35,032 nucleotides of DNA from Deltaproteobacteria bacterium. Its GTDB lineage: Bacteria; Desulfobacterota; DSM-4660; Desulfatiglandales; HGW-15. Location of the stretch: contig JAFGFY010000017.1 in NCBI GenBank assembly GCA_016930795.1, positions 1 to 35,032 of the forward strand, read 5' to 3'. Each line of letters starts with the position of its first letter. The first letter of the stretch is position 1. This document shows, piece by piece, positions 1-8,054 of the stretch. The position numbers and the translations under genes were made by a program. The notes below the pieces were generated by a model. It was not told the origin of the DNA. It worked only from the letters and a program-made list of their open reading frames with translations, and made no database searches.

Positions 1-86
1 TCGCTCGCTAACCCCGCAGCCCCGCAAGCGGGATTTCCGCTGCGCTCCAACAAGCCTGTGGGGAATGCGCTCGCTGTGCATTTTCA
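1..86 (+). repeat. Truncated copy of a two-hairpin dispersed element (copy 1)
   Basis: The window opens inside a repeat that recurs at 14102-14312 (+) and 24506-24660 (-). This copy starts at the shared TCGCTCGC box (positions 1-8) and ends with GCTCGCTGTGCATTTTCA (69-86), which is identical over 18 bases to 14295-14312. The interior is GC-rich and differs between copies. The upstream hairpin lies outside the window. No protein-coding signal is convincing here. Confidence 0.6.
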
Positions 87-94
87 AAGGGGGC

Positions 95-390
95 ATGGGG
101 ATCTCTTTTCAGTTCCACCACCCAAAAGACGTCCAAGCCTGTTACCGCCCCCAAAGAGGACACCGTTCGGTGGACAGGCACAAGGAATGCCCGTCGCTGT
201 GGGTACATTATTCGTGGGGCTGCTTCATAATATGCAAAATTATGGTGTCCTTCGACGTTGCTCCATTCGGCCCGGGCTCATGGCCGAGGGCAGGAACATG
301 AGCCTGCCTGTCCCGAGCTTGTCGAGGAGGTCGAATGGCCGTTCCACGACCTCTGGATAGATGGTGGTGAAACTGAAAAGAGACCCCCAT
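95..390. repeat. Inverted-repeat element, 296 bp
   Basis: The arms at 95-122 and 363-390 are reverse complements over 28 bases with 26 matches (right arm begins GGTGGTGAAACTGAAAAGAG). The interior has smaller inverted repeats, for example CCATTCG near 260 against CGAATGG near 330. No open reading frame here has a ribosome-binding site or recognisable product. It resembles a non-autonomous miniature element or its remnant. I saw no target-site duplication. Confidence 0.55.
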
Positions 391-541
391 ACCCCCACGT
401 GTCATACAATCTACTTAGAGTTCTTTGAGTTATTTCTGGGACACGACACGAGAACCCCCTTTGATTTTTTCCATATGAAGGCATCCCCAACTATTTGAAC
501 AAGAGATTCTTCAAAAGGCTATCACCATCAGGGTTATTTGC
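391..541. other. Intergenic spacer, nothing recognised
   Basis: This stretch between the inverted-repeat element and the promoter of the polysaccharide locus is more A+T-rich than the preceding 390 bases. I see no gene, RNA or strong hairpin in it. Confidence 0.4.
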
Positions 542-570
542 TTGACAAATGTTCAATTATCGAACATTAG
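542..570 (+). promoter_or_regulatory. Putative promoter with operator-like palindrome
   Basis: TTGACA (542-547) lies 17 bases before a weak -10 candidate CATTAG (565-570). The spacer contains a palindrome, ATGTTC-N7-GAACAT (549-567), overlapping both hexamers. A dyad in this position would fit repression by a DNA-binding protein; the winged-helix protein encoded 75 bases downstream is the obvious candidate (inference). The -10 match is only 3 of 6. Confidence 0.5.
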
Positions 571-644
571 CAACTAATCATTTACTGAACCCTATGAATA
601 TTATATAGAACCTGGAATAACAGCTCCGAGCCTTGCTCTAGATA

Positions 645-1223
645 ATGAACAGAGAAGATCTCCATACCCTTCGATTGATGGGGCAAATAGACCGCAAGGG
701 TGACCATACCCAGCGGGAACTGTCAGACAGCCTAAACCTCTCCTTGGGTCTGGTCAACACGTGCCTCAGACGACTCGTAGACAAGGGATATTTCAAGATT
801 AAGACGATGCCCGGGCACAGGGTTAAGTATTTCCTGACACATGAGGGATTGACCGAAAAAAGCAGGCTTACCGCGGAATACCTCAGATATTCTATTGATT
901 TTCAAAGGGAAATCAGGAAATTGCTCTTGGACAAGTATGTGGAGATGGGAAAATATGGAGTGACCTCCCTTCTCTTCTATGGAGCAGGCGAGGTGGCTGA
1001 ATTGGCCTATCTCTATCTGCAGCTGACAAATATTCGTCTGACGGGAATCATAGACGATTCTCTGAGAGGGCAAAATTTCTTTGGACATCGTGTCGCCGGC
1101 TTTGCCCGCCTACATCGGGCTGATTGGGATATGGTGTTGTTGACCCGTCTTGAAGACACGGAGAAAGACAGGAAAATCCTTTTACATCGAGGCGTAGGAC
1201 TCGAAAGGATAGCGACGATATGA
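645..1223 (+). CDS. Winged-helix regulator fused to a Rossmann-like domain
   Basis: 192 residues. Residues 5-75 form a MarR-like winged helix-turn-helix (QRELSDSLNLSLGLVNTCLRRL is the recognition region, with a wing around GHRVKYFLT). Residues 107-165 form a nucleotide-binding Rossmann-type fold with the glycine motif YGAGEVAE (112-119) and GIIDD (134-138), as in the CoA_binding_3/PglD-like domains of sugar-modifying enzymes. Such proteins commonly precede UpxY antiterminators in deltaproteobacterial exopolysaccharide loci (family knowledge). Its stop codon overlaps the next start (ATGA), implying translational coupling. It may sense a nucleotide sugar or cofactor through the Rossmann domain; this is inference. 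A palindrome in its promoter suggests autoregulation. Confidence 0.8.
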   Translation: MNREDLHTLRLMGQIDRKGDHTQRELSDSLNLSLGLVNTCLRRLVDKGYFKIKTMPGHRVKYFLTHEGLTEKSRLTAEYLRYSIDFQREIRKLLLDKYVEMGKYGVTSLLFYGAGEVAELAYLYLQLTNIRLTGIIDDSLRGQNFFGHRVAGFARLHRADWDMVLLTRLEDTEKDRKILLHRGVGLERIATI

Positions 1224-1732
1224 CCTCCGATCTTCTGAAATGGTATGCTGTTCATACTCGAAGCCATTATGAACAAAAGGTCTATGACGGCCTTTGCGGC
1301 AAATCCGTTGAAAGCTTCCTTCCCAGGTGTCAGGTCATGAGCCGGCGGAAGGACAGGCGTAAAAAGATATTGATTCCCATGTTGCCCGGATATGTCTTTG
1401 TGCACACAGGTCTCAACGCGTTGGAGTATTTGGACATTCTTAAAACCATAGGTGTCGTTCGCCTGGTGGGCTTTGAAGGCAAACCCATACCGGCCACGGA
1501 CGAGGAGATTTCCTCTTTAATGATATTGGATGGAACCGACCGGACTGTAGAAAATCGATCTCTTATGAAGCGGGGCGACAGGATCATGATCATGGACGGA
1601 CCATTCAAAGGCCTGATCGGCTTCTACGTCCGTCACAAGGGCAAATCGGACAAAGTCGTCGTTTCCATCGGACTTCTAAATCGGTCACTGGCTGTTGAAA
1701 TTGAAGGCTGGGCCCTGGAGAAGGTTTCCTAG
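1220..1732 (+). CDS. UpxY/RfaH-like NusG-family transcription antiterminator
   Basis: 170 residues. The NGN domain (about residues 6-105) begins with KWYAVHTRSHYEQKV and contains PMLPGYVFVHT, both typical of NusG paralogues. A KOW domain follows (about 115-165: KRGDRIMIMDGPFKGLIG). Specialised NusG paralogues of the UpxY/RfaH type bind RNA polymerase and suppress early termination in long capsule or O-antigen operons. The position directly after the winged-helix gene (4-base overlap) and ahead of sugar-nucleotide genes supports that role rather than housekeeping NusG, which normally sits beside secE and rplK. I did not find a convincing ops-type loading sequence in the leader. Confidence 0.88.
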   Translation: MTSDLLKWYAVHTRSHYEQKVYDGLCGKSVESFLPRCQVMSRRKDRRKKILIPMLPGYVFVHTGLNALEYLDILKTIGVVRLVGFEGKPIPATDEEISSLMILDGTDRTVENRSLMKRGDRIMIMDGPFKGLIGFYVRHKGKSDKVVVSIGLLNRSLAVEIEGWALEKVS

Positions 1733-1813
1733 CATCATCTTGAACCCGTCCAGGTGATATACGATGCGGCTCGTCTGCCGACGGCGGGTCTACATGCCAG
1801 GCTTATCAAGGGC

Positions 1814-1839
1814 TTGACTGAGTCAATATATCTTATAAT
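1814..1839 (+). promoter_or_regulatory. Perfect palindrome plus TATAAT, possible promoter/operator
   Basis: The 243-base gap between the antiterminator and the epimerase gene holds a perfect 13-base palindrome TTGACTGAGTCAA (1814-1826) followed by TATAAT (1834-1839). The spacing from TTGACT to TATAAT is 14 bases, short for a standard sigma-70 promoter, so the palindrome may be an operator instead. Low certainty. Confidence 0.35.
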
Positions 1840-1975
1840 ATCAATGGATTAGATCATTTTCATCCATTCAATCGAAGGGGCGGAGCTGTGTCCTGCTACG
1901 GGAAGAGAGCGGCCTGAGCCGCACATCATAGAGATTTGATTTTATGAGGATAATCTGAAGTGAGGTAACATTAAG

Positions 1976-2935
1976 ATGAAAGTGTTAATCACGGGCGGAG
2001 CGGGTTTCATCGGATCTCATTTGGCTGAGAGACTCCTGGAATTGAACCATGAGGTGTTTATCATTGACAATCTCTGGACTGGAAGCCTGGCTAATATAGA
2101 AGGCATTCAGGACGATAACAGACTACATTTAGTCGTGGATACCATATTGAATGAATCCGTGATGAATGAATTAGTCTTTAAAGTGGACCATGTCTATCAC
2201 TTGGCTGCGGCCGTAGGGGTAAAGAAGATCATGGACCACCCAGTGGAGACCCTGGATATCAATGTCAAGGGGACAGAGGCAGTTTTAAGGCTGGCAAACC
2301 GCTTCAAGAAGAAAGTCTTAATCGCTTCTACTTCAGAGGTTTATGGTAGACACCTTAATGGGAAGGTCTCAGAGGATGATAACCGGATTATGGGAAGTGT
2401 CAAGAAGAGACGCTGGGCCTATGCCTGTTCCAAGACGCTGGATGAATTCCTGGCCTTGGCATATCATGATGAGAAGAAACTCCCGGTGGTCATTTCACGT
2501 CTTTTTAACACCGTGGGACCCAGACAAACAGGACAATACGGTATGGTCCTGCCCACTTTTGTTCAAAGCGCCCTGCTTGGCAAGTCCATTGCCGTCTATG
2601 GGGATGGGACCCAAAGCCGCAGTTTTATCCATGTTAGAGATGCGGTTGAGGCTATTATAGCGCTTATGGCGGAACCGCAGGCGGACGGGGACGTTTTCAA
2701 TGTGGGCAATGATCATGAAATCACCATTAATGAGTTGGCTCAGAGGGTCAAAGATATGACCGGGAGCGATTCGACCATAGAACATGTCCCTTACGAGAAG
2801 GCTTATGGCCCCGGGTTTGAGGATATGGAACGCAGGTGTCCGAATATAGAGAAGATAAATAACCTTATAGGCTTTAAGCCGGTATACGACTTAGAGGCCA
2901 TGATACAGAGCGTCATCGACTACTTCAAAGAATAA
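1976..2935 (+). CDS. NAD-dependent sugar epimerase/dehydratase (extended SDR)
   Basis: 319 residues, the usual length for extended short-chain dehydrogenases acting on nucleotide sugars. The Rossmann cofactor motif TGGAGFIG is at residues 6-13. Catalytic residues are visible as S118/T119 in ASTSEVYG and Y149-x3-K153 in YACSK. The segment SRLFNTVGPRQTGQYG (174-189) and YGDGTQSRSFIHVRD (208-222) are substrate-binding signatures of UDP/GDP-sugar epimerases, dehydratases and decarboxylases. The exact sugar cannot be told from sequence. The start is supported by GAGGTAA 7 bases upstream. It precedes an aminotransferase and a glycosyltransferase on the same strand, so it probably supplies a modified sugar for a surface polysaccharide. 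Confidence 0.85.
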   Translation: MKVLITGGAGFIGSHLAERLLELNHEVFIIDNLWTGSLANIEGIQDDNRLHLVVDTILNESVMNELVFKVDHVYHLAAAVGVKKIMDHPVETLDINVKGTEAVLRLANRFKKKVLIASTSEVYGRHLNGKVSEDDNRIMGSVKKRRWAYACSKTLDEFLALAYHDEKKLPVVISRLFNTVGPRQTGQYGMVLPTFVQSALLGKSIAVYGDGTQSRSFIHVRDAVEAIIALMAEPQADGDVFNVGNDHEITINELAQRVKDMTGSDSTIEHVPYEKAYGPGFEDMERRCPNIEKINNLIGFKPVYDLEAMIQSVIDYFKE

Positions 2936-2972
2936 GGGGTCGGGCAGGAAAGGAAGACGAAAATTCTAACCC

Positions 2973-2990
2973 TCCCGATTTTCATCGGGA
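2973..2990 (+). other. Small hairpin between epimerase and aminotransferase genes
   Basis: TCCCGATTTTCATCGGGA forms a 7-bp stem with a 4-base loop. There is no T-run after it, so it is not a clear terminator. It may stabilise or attenuate the transcript between the two genes. Confidence 0.4.
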
Positions 2991-2992
2991 CA

Positions 2993-3020
2993 GCCAGGAA
3001 CATATTTGAGTATTTCGAGG
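2993..3020 (+). repeat. Remnant of the GAGACC-family dispersed element
   Basis: The segment CCAGGAACATATTTGAGTAT followed by TTCGAGG resembles 8113-8139 inside the element at 8055-8198; TTGAGTATTTCGAGG is identical over 15 bases (3006-3020 and 8125-8139). It lies directly before the ribosome-binding site of the aminotransferase gene. Confidence 0.45.
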
Positions 3021-3037
3021 GTCTCGAGGAGAACACG

Positions 3038-4213
3038 ATGCAATTCATTGATTTAGCCACACAGCAAAAACGTATTCGAGAGAAGATTGAGTCCAACATT
3101 CAGACTGTTCTGAGCCATGGCCAATACATTCTTGGCTCGGAGATAAAACAATTGGAAGAGAGACTCGCGGAATATGTGGGTATTGAGCATGCCGTTGCCT
3201 GCTCTTCCGGAACCGATGCCCTTCTATTGGCTCTTATGGCCTATGATGTCGGCCCGGGAGACGCCGTCTTAACCTCTCCCTTCACCTTCATCGCCACTGC
3301 AGAAGTCATTAGCCTGCTCGGGGCCACGCCGGTCTTCGCGGACATCGACCCCGAGACATTCAATATAGATCCGGAACACCTGGAAAGAGCCCTCGTCGCC
3401 CTCCGAGACGGCCTTGGGGATTACCCGGTACCGATAGGTTGCACTGAATCATCCCTTGTGACCAAGGGGATTATTGCCGTGGATCTCTTCGGCCTTCCGG
3501 TGGATTACGATGCCATCAACGCCATCGCTAAAAAGAATGGGCTTTTTGTGATCGAGGATGCGGCCCAGTCATTTGGTTCCCAATACAAGGGAAAAAGAGC
3601 CTGCTCTTTGGCTGATATCGCCTGCACATCATTCTTCCCGGCCAAGCCTTTGGGCGGATACGGTGATGGAGGCATGTGCTTTGTGGACGATGAAGCACTG
3701 GCTCAGGCTATGCGATCCTTTAGCCTGCACGGCCAGGGAACCCATAGATACGACAATGTTCGTATCGGCATCAACGGTCGAATGGACACCCTTCAGGCCG
3801 CTATCCTTCATGCCAAGTTCGACATTTTTCCGGATGAGGTCGAAAAGCGCCAGAGAGTGGCTGAGAAGTACACGGAGTTACTATCGGCGCTCGACATCGA
3901 CCTTGTGACCCCCGTTGTTCCCCCTGAATATCAATCCGTCTGGGCACAGTACTCTATTCTGTCAAGAGACGAAACACAGCGCTCGGAACTGCAGTCAAGA
4001 CTCAAAGAGGCCGGTATCCCCACGGCCGTCTATTATCCCAAGCCCTTACACCTTCAGCCGGCCTTCCAGGGCTTAGGTTATAGGGAAGGGGATTTTCCTG
4101 TGAGTGAAGACTATTCCAGACGGGTCTTCAGTCTGCCCATGCATCCCTATCTGAAACCGGAAGAACAGGAATGGATCTCAACGATCATCGGGGAAGAGAA
4201 GGGCTACTCATGA
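3038..4213 (+). CDS. DegT/DnrJ/EryC1/StrS-family sugar aminotransferase
   Basis: 391 residues, full family length. These PLP enzymes transfer an amino group, usually from glutamate, to a keto-sugar nucleotide. The PLP-phosphate loop SSGTDALLLAL is at residues 56-66, the pyridine-nitrogen motif EDAAQSFG at 173-180, and the Schiff-base lysine is K203 in SFFPAKPLGGYGDGG. The C-terminal RSVFSLPMHPYL-like segment and YYPKPLHLQPAF are also characteristic. GGAG 7 bases upstream supports the ATG start. With the upstream epimerase/dehydratase it probably makes an amino-sugar nucleotide for the surface polysaccharide; the precise substrate is unknown. Confidence 0.9.
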   Translation: MQFIDLATQQKRIREKIESNIQTVLSHGQYILGSEIKQLEERLAEYVGIEHAVACSSGTDALLLALMAYDVGPGDAVLTSPFTFIATAEVISLLGATPVFADIDPETFNIDPEHLERALVALRDGLGDYPVPIGCTESSLVTKGIIAVDLFGLPVDYDAINAIAKKNGLFVIEDAAQSFGSQYKGKRACSLADIACTSFFPAKPLGGYGDGGMCFVDDEALAQAMRSFSLHGQGTHRYDNVRIGINGRMDTLQAAILHAKFDIFPDEVEKRQRVAEKYTELLSALDIDLVTPVVPPEYQSVWAQYSILSRDETQRSELQSRLKEAGIPTAVYYPKPLHLQPAFQGLGYREGDFPVSEDYSRRVFSLPMHPYLKPEEQEWISTIIGEEKGYS

Positions 4214-4240
4214 AACCGTCTGAGAGAAAAGGAGAATGAC

Positions 4241-5134
4241 GTGCTGGACATCGTGATAGTCAACCATAACAGCACGGATGATCTGATGCTTTGCCTCCGA
4301 TCGATATATGATTCCTTGGGTGATATCTCCACGAGAGTGTTTATTCAAGATAATGCCTCTGATGATGACGTGGATCGATTGCGTTCGAGGTTTCCTCAGA
4401 CTATGGTCTCGAAGAATAGAAAGAACATCGGGTTTGCGAGGGCCGTCAACAAGGGGCTGACCCAAAGTGCCGCGCCATACGTCGTCTTGATCAATCCTGA
4501 TACCCTTGTCCGGGAAGGTTGCTTTGAAGCGATCCTGGAACACATGGAGAAAAACACGGATATCGGGATTGTCGGGCCGAGAATCCTCGATACGGACGGA
4601 ACAACCCAGGGATCTGCGAGGGCATTTCCCTCCCCTTTCACCGGGCTGTTCGGCCGAAACACCCTACTGACCAAATGGTTTCCAAACAATCCCATGACCC
4701 GCTCGAACATATTCACGACCAGAGGCGATGAAAAAACACCAATGGATGTGGACTGGGTTTCCGGTGCCTGCATGGTCGTAAGACGAAAGGCTATCAACGA
4801 TGTAGGTTTCATGGACACGCGCTTTTTTCTTTATTGGGAAGACGCGGACTGGTGCAGGCGAATGTGGCAGAAGGGTTGGAAGGTGGTCTATCATCCAGTC
4901 CCTACAGTGGTTCATTCCATTGGAACAAGTAGCTCGAAAAAACCTGCCCGTTCTTTGATTGAGTTTCACAAGAGCTGTTACAGACTTTTTGACAAATACA
5001 ACAGAACGTCTCTGAAGTTCTTAAATCCTTTGGTCGCGGCCGCCCTTGCTTTGAGGTTGGTGATGAGCATCCTGCTCAACAAGGTAGGGAGAGCCTTAGA
5101 GAGGGTCAGGTGTGGAAAGAATATAAGAGAATGA
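4241..5134 (+). CDS. Family 2 glycosyltransferase, WbbL/rhamnosyltransferase-like
   Basis: 297 residues. The GT-A fold begins with DIVIVNHNSTDDLMLCL and includes DNAS (37-40), the NIGFARAVNKG loop (62-72) typical of WbbL-type rhamnosyltransferases, and the metal-binding NPD at 85-87 (in place of a plain DxD). VDWVSGACMVVRR and LYWEDADWCRRMWQKGW supply the acceptor-side ED motif. The start is GTG at 4241, chosen because AAAGGAG lies just upstream and no in-frame ATG fits. It transfers a sugar, plausibly rhamnose-like, to a growing lipid-linked glycan at the cytoplasmic face. It is the last gene of the + strand locus. Confidence 0.85.
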   Translation: MLDIVIVNHNSTDDLMLCLRSIYDSLGDISTRVFIQDNASDDDVDRLRSRFPQTMVSKNRKNIGFARAVNKGLTQSAAPYVVLINPDTLVREGCFEAILEHMEKNTDIGIVGPRILDTDGTTQGSARAFPSPFTGLFGRNTLLTKWFPNNPMTRSNIFTTRGDEKTPMDVDWVSGACMVVRRKAINDVGFMDTRFFLYWEDADWCRRMWQKGWKVVYHPVPTVVHSIGTSSSKKPARSLIEFHKSCYRLFDKYNRTSLKFLNPLVAAALALRLVMSILLNKVGRALERVRCGKNIRE

Positions 5135-5139
5135 AGTTT

Positions 5140-5441
5140 GTCCGGTTAGTAAGTGCTTATAATGAAAGCTACATTCACACATACAAGTAATGGTGATGAA
5201 GTCTTTTCAGAGTGACTGTCGGGAGGCCTACGTTATTTCAAATAGTTATGGAATGGGGGACCCCCTGGCTTCCCGCTTCGAAGAGGCGGGAAGACCAGCG
5301 GAGGGGGGAGGCATCACCCGTCCGTAACTGTTTGAAATAACCAGGCCGGGAGGCCCGGAATCGAAGAAAAAACTTCATCACCATTTGCTCTCTGTTCAAC
5401 TGAACGGGCCCACCATATCATTGCAGACTCATTAACCGGAC
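5140..5441. repeat. Outer inverted repeat enclosing a palindromic element
   Basis: GTCCGGTTA at 5140-5148 is the exact reverse complement of TAACCGGAC at 5433-5441, with weaker complementarity continuing inward. The repeat lies in the convergent gap between the glycosyltransferase and lptD and contains the palindromic element 5189-5385. The nine-base arm alone could be chance; the nested arrangement makes it notable. Confidence 0.4.
5189..5385. repeat. 197-bp nested palindromic MITE-like element (copy A)
   Basis: The ends AATGGTGATGAAGTCTTTTC (5189-5208) and its reverse complement (5366-5385) match in 19 of 20 bases. A second pair of arms, 5232-5252 and 5321-5341, matches in 19 of 21. A third, central hairpin is CTTCCCGC...GGCGGGAAG (5269-5293). 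Three coaxial inverted repeats mean almost the whole element can fold into one long stem. A related copy lies at 13801-13962. It sits between convergent genes and could act as a bidirectional terminator, but no transposase is present. Confidence 0.65.
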
Positions 5442-5472
5442 GAGCCGGGGATGAAGTGTTGGAATTATTGAT

Positions 5473-7662
5473 TTACCAATTGAAGCCGAGCAGACGAACA
5501 CTCAGCATGAAGCGCGTCCCTGCCTCTTCCTCTTCCATTCCCACCTGCAACGCCCAACATTGGGACTCATATTCCATCCAGAAACCGTTGCGGATATCAT
5601 GTTTAAGATCCAGATTCCTATTGATTGACGCTCCTGCGGAGAATCCGTGACTGAGATTCACATCGGCCAGGAATTTCAAAGACCTATTCCCGTTTTCCAC
5701 TTTCACATAATCAAGGGCATATCTATCTCTCCTGTTTCCTGATCTGGGTACGGAAAGATCCAGGGACAAATCAACGGTTGTAACCTTGTCCGTTTCATAG
5801 TCCCATTCCGCGCGACCCACAAAATATAGACCCGGCAAAGGCCTTAAAATCATTGCGGCGAGTAGGGGCTCGAAGGCTTCCTTTTTTTCTTCCATGGGCC
5901 CTTTATCGCGTCTGGCCTCGTCGATGTTGTAGCCTTGGCTCAGGCTGAATCTCACCAGTTGACGGTAGGAAACCTCACCTTTTTCGTTTTCCATGCGCGC
6001 GTCGAGGAGATTCTCAACGGAAAAAACGATCCGGTTGACCTTTGAATCCCGGTCAAGGGGGTTAAACCATAGGCTTTCTTCTCGTTCATCCGGAAATACA
6101 CCGTAATCATAAGTCAAACTGGGGGTGATCTTGTGTTTGACTCTCTTTATGCTTCCCCATTCGACTCCAAAGATCCTCTCGAAAATGGTCGACAACCCGG
6201 TTTGCGCCCGATAGGCGTCTTTGAACTGATGATCCTTCCCTTCCAGGGGATCATCAAACCATTCCATACTCCCCGTATAGTCTATGGAGGAGACAAGACT
6301 CAGATGCTTTCCAAGCCACATGGGATATGATAACTCCGGGCTAAACGAAAAACCATGGCCCTTTGAGCCGACCTCACGCCATGTATACTGGTAATCCATA
6401 TCAAGGCTGTAAAATATCGGAAAATGGGGGACCCGTTGCGGAAGGAATGCGTAGTTTAACGCGCCTAACGGCTGAGTGGTCTCATCCTCTGAAGGATTCT
6501 CCGGCAACTGATGATAAAAAGACGCCCCCTGCAAGCTGTAGAATTCCCCCTCATGACTCAGCCTTAAGCTGGATCTTCTTGCGGGTGAGTATCTCTCATC
6601 CAGAGGCCGTCCGGACTCATCCCTCAGATCAGGCCTTGCCTCGAAACCGAAGAGATCCCCTTCAAATTCTCTGAGGTAATCCTGATCGCTGACATAATCC
6701 AGGTCCAGTCGAGCGAGCATATCTTGTGGCAAATCCTGGTCCATCCGACCTCTCAGCCAATAACGGGTTCGGTTGGTTCTAGGAAAGGGACTGACCTCCA
6801 CCTGCTCCGGATCATTCAGGTCTTTTTTCTCTATGTCGTCAGAGAGAATATCAAACAAAAAAACCCCCTTTGAATCCTGATTGTCTATGTAGCGGAATTC
6901 CAATCCCTGCATATACCCGCGCTCGCTCATATATCGCGCATAGAAGGTCGCGTCAGTCTGATCTGAAATGGCCCAGAAAAAGGGGACTTCCATACTCACA
7001 CCGTTCCGGTCCGAATAGTCTGCTTTTGGCAGTAGCAGACCGGTCTGGCGTTCGGTCTTGGCTGGAAAAATCAGGTAGGGGAGATAGAAGATGGGAAATT
7101 CTCGAACCCGAAATGCGAAGTCTCTGATCGTCCCATACTTTTCCATGGTGAAGTCAATCTTTGAACCGGTAATGCTCCAGTCTGAAGGTTCGCCATCACA
7201 GGTGGTCAAACGTCCGTCCTCAATAGAATAGGTGTCCGCCCCAAGTTTCTCTATCTTTTCGCCACTGATTGAGTATCGGCTCTCTCTCAAAAAGAGATGG
7301 GCGCGAGAAACCTGTCCGGTCTGCTCCTCAAGATTGAAGACGCCCTCCTCACACTCAAGGACATCTCCGGCCACTTCAAATCGGATGTCTCCTTTTACCT
7401 TGGCAATGCCGGACTCTTTGTCATATGTCCCTTCTTCTGCGTGGAGGGTTTGATCGGCCCTTTTTACTACGATGTCGCCTTTCAAGTCATAAATCTCTTC
7501 CCGAAGTTTCATATATTTTGCTTCAATCTCAAAAGGGACATCTTCATCCTCCACAAGGCGATCTTTTAGAGACCGGTCCTGTGCAAAGCCCCCAGGGAGA
7601 TTGAAGAGACACAACAGAAAGACGCACGAAAGGATGTGTATTCCTGTTTTCGGGCCCGGCAT
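5473..7662 (-). CDS. lptD: LPS-assembly protein LptD (outer-membrane translocon)
   Basis: 729 residues from the chosen start. LptD with the lipoprotein LptE forms the outer-membrane plug-and-barrel that places LPS in the outer leaflet. A signal peptide is visible (hydrophobic ILSCVFLLCLFNLPG ending near FAQ), then an OstA/LptA-like beta-jellyroll N domain (DLKGDIVVKRADQTLHAEEG, GIAKVKGDIRFEV) and a long C-terminal beta-barrel rich in aromatic, alternating strands ending ...MLSVRLLGFNW, with the terminal aromatic typical of outer-membrane barrels. The start ATG at 7662 is preferred over an upstream in-frame TTG (7707) because AGGAGAAAGG lies 8 bases before it. It is transcribed alone. The export partners lptF and lptG lie at 14443-16710. 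Confidence 0.92.
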   Translation of the reverse strand: MPGPKTGIHILSCVFLLCLFNLPGGFAQDRSLKDRLVEDEDVPFEIEAKYMKLREEIYDLKGDIVVKRADQTLHAEEGTYDKESGIAKVKGDIRFEVAGDVLECEEGVFNLEEQTGQVSRAHLFLRESRYSISGEKIEKLGADTYSIEDGRLTTCDGEPSDWSITGSKIDFTMEKYGTIRDFAFRVREFPIFYLPYLIFPAKTERQTGLLLPKADYSDRNGVSMEVPFFWAISDQTDATFYARYMSERGYMQGLEFRYIDNQDSKGVFLFDILSDDIEKKDLNDPEQVEVSPFPRTNRTRYWLRGRMDQDLPQDMLARLDLDYVSDQDYLREFEGDLFGFEARPDLRDESGRPLDERYSPARRSSLRLSHEGEFYSLQGASFYHQLPENPSEDETTQPLGALNYAFLPQRVPHFPIFYSLDMDYQYTWREVGSKGHGFSFSPELSYPMWLGKHLSLVSSIDYTGSMEWFDDPLEGKDHQFKDAYRAQTGLSTIFERIFGVEWGSIKRVKHKITPSLTYDYGVFPDEREESLWFNPLDRDSKVNRIVFSVENLLDARMENEKGEVSYRQLVRFSLSQGYNIDEARRDKGPMEEKKEAFEPLLAAMILRPLPGLYFVGRAEWDYETDKVTTVDLSLDLSVPRSGNRRDRYALDYVKVENGNRSLKFLADVNLSHGFSAGASINRNLDLKHDIRNGFWMEYESQCWALQVGMEEEEAGTRFMLSVRLLGFNW

Positions 7663-8054
7663 GCGGATAGCCTTTCTCCTATACGAAATCTTCTTCCCCA
7701 ATCGCAAAGCCGAGTTGGAGAAAAGTCTGGCGAAGTCTAGATCACCGGAGAGAAAATTGCAAGTGTGATCTTATTGTTATACCTTCCACACTCCGAGAAA
7801 CTTGTCCATCCGCAGCCCATCCTCCGCGATACCGTACGAAATAGAATGGCTTGACAAGCGGCGTCAGGAATAAATCTTGATCCTCGTTATGGTATGGTAT
7901 ATTCCTGTAATTGATGTTTCCGCCTTATCCTCCTCAAAGCCCGGTGGCTTCGAATTGACGTTGAGCGAAGTTGAACATCTCACGACAGGGGAGAGGCTGT
8001 GAGTGAAATGAGCAAAACACTCACATCGATTGATCTCTTATGTTGAGCATGTAT
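7663..8054. other. Intergenic region upstream of lptD
   Basis: No gene is evident. The segment 7801-7868 resembles 22226-22290 in the gap before RNase P RNA, sharing blocks such as GCAGCC/GAAGCC, TCCTC(C/T)GC and AATGGC in the same order at roughly 70 percent identity by eye. TTGACA at 7851 lacks a good -10 on the + strand. The remaining sequence shows nothing I can name. Confidence 0.35.

Noticed and set aside
1-541. Small open frames at the left edge
   Set aside because: They follow GC-rich repeats, have no ribosome-binding sites and no recognisable products.
1733-1975. An ops-type RfaH loading site near the antiterminator
   Set aside because: No sequence close to GGCGGTAGNNT was found; leader recognition by this protein cannot be assigned.
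5386-5472. A terminator for the glycosyltransferase gene or lptD
   Set aside because: No hairpin with a T-run was found outside the palindromic element; that element remains the only candidate.
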